DNA from: Ctena decussata
Lineage: Eukaryota; Mollusca; Bivalvia; Lucinida; Lucinidae
Reading direction: 5' to 3'
NCBI GenBank assembly: GCA_963989385.1
Contig: OZ022503.1
Location: 90,654,638-90,718,637 of the forward strand
DNA: 64,000 nt
Shown: piece after piece, positions 59,689 to 64,000 of the stretch
How the letters are laid out: each line of letters starts with the position of its first letter
How positions within the stretch are numbered: the first letter of the stretch is position 1
The notes under the pieces: model-generated
Told to the model about the DNA's origin: nothing
The model's database searches: none
The model's input: the letters and a program-made list of their open reading frames with translations, nothing else
Translations under genes and position numbers: made by a program

Positions 59689-62600
59689 TGTAATTATTGA
59701 AGAGCTTGAACACACCAAAGACGAGTCATGTTTGTCGCACTGAAAACATGTTTTGTTCTGACGTAAGTTCACATTCGCATTTCTGAAATTAATGTTACAT
59801 TTGCAAAAATGACGTAAAACTTTTAAGAGCTTTAACGTTATCATATCCATCACTAGGCAGCTTGACATCTAAAAATAATCTCATTATATTCTTACCCAAG
59901 CCATGGTTTTCAGTTTTTGTCTGCGTCCGACCGACAGACACGAGAATGTATGTCCATACCTTGTCCCCTATGGCCCGCTCGAAGAGAAAACTATAATACT
60001 ATATGGAATGTTTTTATAAAGTCGACAGAAATGTGTACGTCAGAAGGGAATTGATATATCTTTACTGCATTGAGAGTCGTGTGACGGCCTATAAATGTCT
60101 GCTCGTGCTTGTAAAAGTATCGTTTAAAAGACCCTTGACTAGAAGGTGTATGATATTGCATTCTTCCTCGCCGTTTATGAAGATAAACAAAGTCGGGAAA
60201 GTTATATGCTTTGGAATCAAAGATTACATCTAAGAAATGAATCAGCAAGTTTGTTCGACTGAGCTTGTGAATGACCAGTAATTAAACGAGCGACAGCAGC
60301 CACGCATTCTAGAACAGGTTTCAGCAGAACTGCGCTTCGGAACAAGTTTTTTTGAATAACGTTACTTACTTTGCCGCGATTAGTGCAGAATTTGATTGCA
60401 TCAGCTCCTGATCACTGTTTAACACCACTGATTGAAATAGAGCAAACGCTGTTAAGCCGTGTATTTTTTATTGAGTTGCCTTGATCTGTTCGTTCGGAAC
60501 ATGTATTCTCTTTCTTCCTTTCTTTCTTTTTTTCTTAGTCATTTTTTTAATTTTTTTTTCTATTCGTTTATTTAGATTGAATGACAAAAAGTAAAAAGAT
60601 AGGCAATGGTCTCGAATTTATACCATCAAAGCCCACATCCCGCTCTCAAAACCACAAGGGAAAGAAGCACACACACAAAATGACAGAAGTATACGAACGA
60701 GAAGCACAGTAACCCGAATTAGTAGCTCTTTCTACAAACAGGTGATCATTCAGCTACCCTAGTTAAAAGCAACAACAACATCTATTTTTACTACTTTTTA
60801 ATCAAACCTCACCCTCTTCTTCTGCGGTGGTTCGAAATATTTAATTAGCTGTTTGGTCCACATAAAGGTTTCTTAACCCATCAATGAATCATCTCCGAAG
60901 CAAACAAATCACGGGTAAGGCCTGTGATGAATCAGAGATGAGAACTCGGTAGAAGCAACGTATTGCGACACCAGGAGGCCCCTGGAATGTCAAACAACAC
61001 CACTGAAAATACCGCGTCAAAAGAAAACCATAAGTTAAACCCCGAATAACCAAGCAACAGTCAAGAAAATTCAAGCCTGTTTGGTCATAACCATCTCTAG
61101 TTTGCGATGAGGAATATTTGCCATGGATTTTGGAGCTTTAATTTTGAAATGTCATTGAAACGAAAGCAGCGACAAGTTCCACAATCTTTAATCTTCACAG
61201 TTTAGACTAATTGATTTGATTTTGGAGAACATTTTACATTTAATCTCTTTGACGCAATAGCAATTGTTGTTCACCAGAAACGTAATTTAAATAAAATCAA
61301 TACTTAAGAAATTTTTCTTGTGATTAGCCCAGTTCCTTTGTGGCTTCAAGAAACCATTTGTTCTGTTTGATACATGGCTTCTATTCAGTAGAAATTTACG
61401 TCTATCTGTTTACATTCTTTTTCTCAGTATAAAATTAGATTATCTGATATCGCGGGAAGTGTTTTATCGATGGAACTTTTAATCCTGAAAATGGCAGGAG
61501 TCTTTGACAGCATGCTGTAAATTACATTGGATGTTGTTTAGCAACCTACACCTATCACGGCAAAAATCAGTAGATAGTTTGAAGTATACCGATTATTCCT
61601 ATGCATTTTCATTATTTTTGTCCCTTGTTCTCATTGTATCTGATGCAGATAGAATGATGAAACACTCATCGGTTTCAAAGATCCCCAACGGTTGGTCACG
61701 AAGGTGACGTAATACTTTATGTAGGGATGTCGGTAATTCAGGAGAAGATGTTGTCCTTTATTCGCCACAGAGAATTGATGCATGAATACCAGCTGTCTTT
61801 TGTCCGAACCGCAGTGGTCCAGTTTTTACTCCCGCATCACATTCCCATTAATTCCTTATATTTGTTTCACTGCAATTTGTATACTATAATGTGAGACACA
61901 TTGATGTCAGGAGGCCATTATGCAGACATAGCATTGAGCTGTATCAGAAATAAGAGTGAAGCTGCTTTATGGTGTATGTACATGTAGATACATCTCCATG
62001 CTTTCCCTCAATTTCCCTATGGAGGAACAGCATTCATAACATGGAATTAAATCACTTAAGATAATTATTTGTTTGAGAAAATCTGACGTTTCTATTGAGA
62101 GAATTTCAGTTCTTATGTCATTGATCATTTGGCGGAGCATGGCATACAGTGTATGCCATGCTTCTATATCAGTGGCGTCATATATCTATTACCATAGCGA
62201 CTAAGAGTTCATATATGTCAATAAGACGTCATCAAGACTTCATTCTGCCAAGGTACTAAGTACAACAGTTGGAAAATTGCATAGTTGCTGTGGTAACAAA
62301 TCAGTGGCGTCATCTCACTTATAATTCGAGAGAAGCATGGCGAACAATGTATGCCATGCTCCTGTAGAATTATAAGTGAGGTGCTAACCAAAATTGATGG
62401 AACGGAAAACTATGATTTTCTCAAGCCTATAATTTATTCTCAAATAATTTAACTCTCTGTTTCATGACTCCCCTTTGCTTCTGTAGGCAACGCATCTTTC
62501 GCGGCAAGCAAAGGGTACTTTGTCCACTCTGTTTCTTACGTAAACCCTACAACCCTTGGCTAGCGAAGATGTCTGCTGTGTCTCGCGAAATAGGTCAATA

Positions 62601-63535
62601 AATGTGGTTCGGAGAGGGATGGTCTATGCCTGGCAAGACCCGTCAATCACCATTTTATATATTATTTAACGGAGTTTCTGTCACACTATATTTTATAAAG
62701 GTACGTTTATATTGAAATCAATGGGCCGATATCTCTGCTGATAAAAAAACTGTCCCCGAGAATGCTAGCAGCTCAGTTGGTCAGTGATTCAGTGTTATTT
62801 CTGGTTCTTTAGCACTGGAGTCACTACTTAAATACTGATTTAAAGTAAACTCTTTGACCTATACCTAATGAAATTCTAAACTATTTTAAAACTAAGAATG
62901 ACTTGTCATAGGGACATGACTCTTAGGATACTTTGGCAACCTTGCTTTTAGATTGATTTGGCTTGCTGCAGGTTCTCGCTTTATCGGAAATCTCCTTCCC
63001 AAAGCCCCTGTCCTCTAGCAACGCAGGGGTTAAGGTGGCTCGGTTTGGGACGCTTGCACTCGCTTTATTGGCTTGCCGTCTCGGCGGCAAGCCAGTATTC
63101 AAGTGGTTTAGTGATACCGAGTTATTTTCGGAAGAAACGATACGTCACACTTAGTCGGAAAATACCTGGAGAGTGTGTACTGCAGTGTTTATATATAGCA
63201 ATAGCGCAAAGCATTAGCTTTTCCAAAAATCATGCAGCGGCGTCGCGAAAATAGGCCTCAGGGCATCGCATAATCTGACTGGTCAGAGCAGCCGGCACAC
63301 TGTCCAGCGCCGATGCCTTCATGGGATCTGATCAGTCTTTTTCGGCATAAATATTCTTCATGATGATCCATGATGCAGACATCTTTCATGCTGAGGATAG
63401 ACTGATAAGACTGCGCTTATGCCGGAGTGGGCTGATACGTGTATCTGTAAAAACTGAAAGAGCAGAGTTCAAATTTATTGTTTAGATTTAGAATTTTAGA
63501 TTTTCTTCTCTTATCACATTAACTGAAAAAAATGT
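59689..63535. other. No gene recognised
   Basis: Long AT-rich stretch with an old D1-like fragment (60640-60780) and the palindromes at 62136-62382. Overlapping frames at 62958-63254 follow a possible acceptor (cttgctgcag) but have no recognisable domain. Confidence 0.45.
62136..62382. repeat. Two short palindromes sharing GCATGGC...GCCATGC
   Basis: agcatggcatacagtgtatgc (62136 on) and a second foldback at 62313-62382, ctcacttataattc facing gaattataagtgag around gcatggcgaacaatgtatgc. Both are followed or preceded by atcagtggcgtcat. Confidence 0.65.
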
Positions 63536-63559
63536 ATTCCATCTATCTAGAGTTTATAG

Positions 63560-63565
63560 TTTATT
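63560..63565 (-). terminator. Poly(A) signal AATAAA for the right-edge gene
   Basis: TTTATT on the plus strand is AATAAA on the minus strand, in the context tttaataaactataa. It lies about 265 bases past the stop at 63830. Cleavage would be expected around 63535-63550. Confidence 0.45.
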
Positions 63566-63829
63566 AAAGTCTCATTTTGGTGTACAACATCACAGTACAT
63601 ACATGTTTATATACAGACATATAAAAATACACCAAACCATTCTGTACAGAATTATAAGAGACGATGTACATCATGCATTACATATACATTTATCTTATCA
63701 CCGCGGATAAAGGCTCCACAGAGGTAAAAATAATAATAATAATAATAAAAAATACAGCGAACATTGAATATTTTTTCTACTTACGTGGCACTGCATCCAT
63801 GGTGCCAGAGTACAGTCACTTCCTAAAAA

Positions 63830-64000
63830 CTACACACTGGAATCAATGGTTTTCCCCTCCTCAGCCGCACGGCGCATGAATTTACGAAAAGCGGCACAGT
63901 CAGGTACAGAGAAACATGTGGCGGAAACCAGTGTCCAAACAGCATGCCCCCCTGCACCGACTTTGTGCACCGTAATACATGCTCCGTGAGGATGAAAAGG
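63830..64000 (-). CDS. 3'-terminal exon of an unidentified gene, cut by the window edge
   Basis: Read from the right edge on the minus strand, 56 codons run open to a TAG at 63832-63830. The predicted C-terminus includes VHKVGAGGHAVWTLVSATC and ends in EEGKTIDSSV. It is more GC-rich than its surroundings. About 265 bases downstream lies an AATAAA (63565-63560), a sensible 3'UTR length. The combination of an open frame of non-repetitive composition with a poly(A) signal suggests a real terminal exon. I do not recognise the family. The upstream splice acceptor, if any, is outside the window. Confidence 0.45.
   Translation of the reverse strand, partial: PFHPHGACITVHKVGAGGHAVWTLVSATCFSVPDCAAFRKFMRRAAEEGKTIDSSV

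Noticed and set aside
62958..63254. Overlapping 98- and 63-codon frames following a possible acceptor
   Set aside because: Two competing frames, no domain, no donor in phase; left unannotated.
1..64000. CRISPR array, bacterial operon or rRNA genes
   Set aside because: Repeats are dispersed transposons or satellite-like arrays without regular spacers; the genes are intron-containing and eukaryotic, and no rRNA-like sequence was seen.

Overview
This is a window of animal nuclear DNA. It is AT-rich and sparse in genes, its coding sequence is split by introns with GT-AG borders, and much of the rest is transposon-derived. The repeat set (palindromic MITEs, tRNA-derived SINEs, tandem-repeat cassettes bounded by inverted CACCTG/CAGGTG, RTE-like and jockey/Daphne-like LINE remnants) and the TRIM-like beta-propeller of the two main genes point to a bivalve mollusc, probably a heterodont clam. 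The taxonomic placement is inference; no database was consulted.

Genes. The clearest loci are two divergently oriented paralogues. Gene A lies on the minus strand (coding exons 29224-28662 and 26180-24737, 668 codons). Gene B lies on the plus strand (35462-36009 and 37626-38841, 587 codons). Each encodes a linker-histone H1/H5 globular domain (winged helix), then a basic and low-complexity linker, then a six-bladed beta-propeller resembling those at the C-terminus of molluscan TRIM-like proteins. Exon structure, intron phase (2) and the position of a 5'UTR splice acceptor just upstream of the ATG are shared. The last 135 codons of B, with downstream DNA, are duplicated in tandem (pseudogene C, 39846-40258). 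A minus-strand 3'-terminal exon with an AATAAA signal enters the window at its right edge (63830-64000).

Mobile DNA by region. 1-8 kb: palindromic family F1, a LINE remnant, a tandem-repeat cassette, and a tandem pair of type-I hammerhead ribozymes inside a perfect 130-bp direct repeat, the layout of a retrozyme (5344-5847). 9-20 kb: F1 and F2 MITEs, a SINE, a four-unit ~315-bp cassette and several perfect palindromes. 22.7-23.9 kb: a 5'-truncated RTE-like insertion with a 13-bp target-site duplication. 26.7-28.1 kb: a hairpin with ~0.69-kb arms inside the gene A intron. 30-34.5 kb: SINEs, a Tc1-like transposase remnant and a long-TIR element. 41.2-54.2 kb: three large non-autonomous inverted-repeat elements (2.8, 5.5 and 3.35 kb), the last inserted with a TAA duplication into a tandem-repeat cassette. 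55-64 kb: palindromes, MITEs and mostly unannotatable DNA.

The two observations of most interest are the linker-histone/propeller fusion genes and the hammerhead retrozyme.
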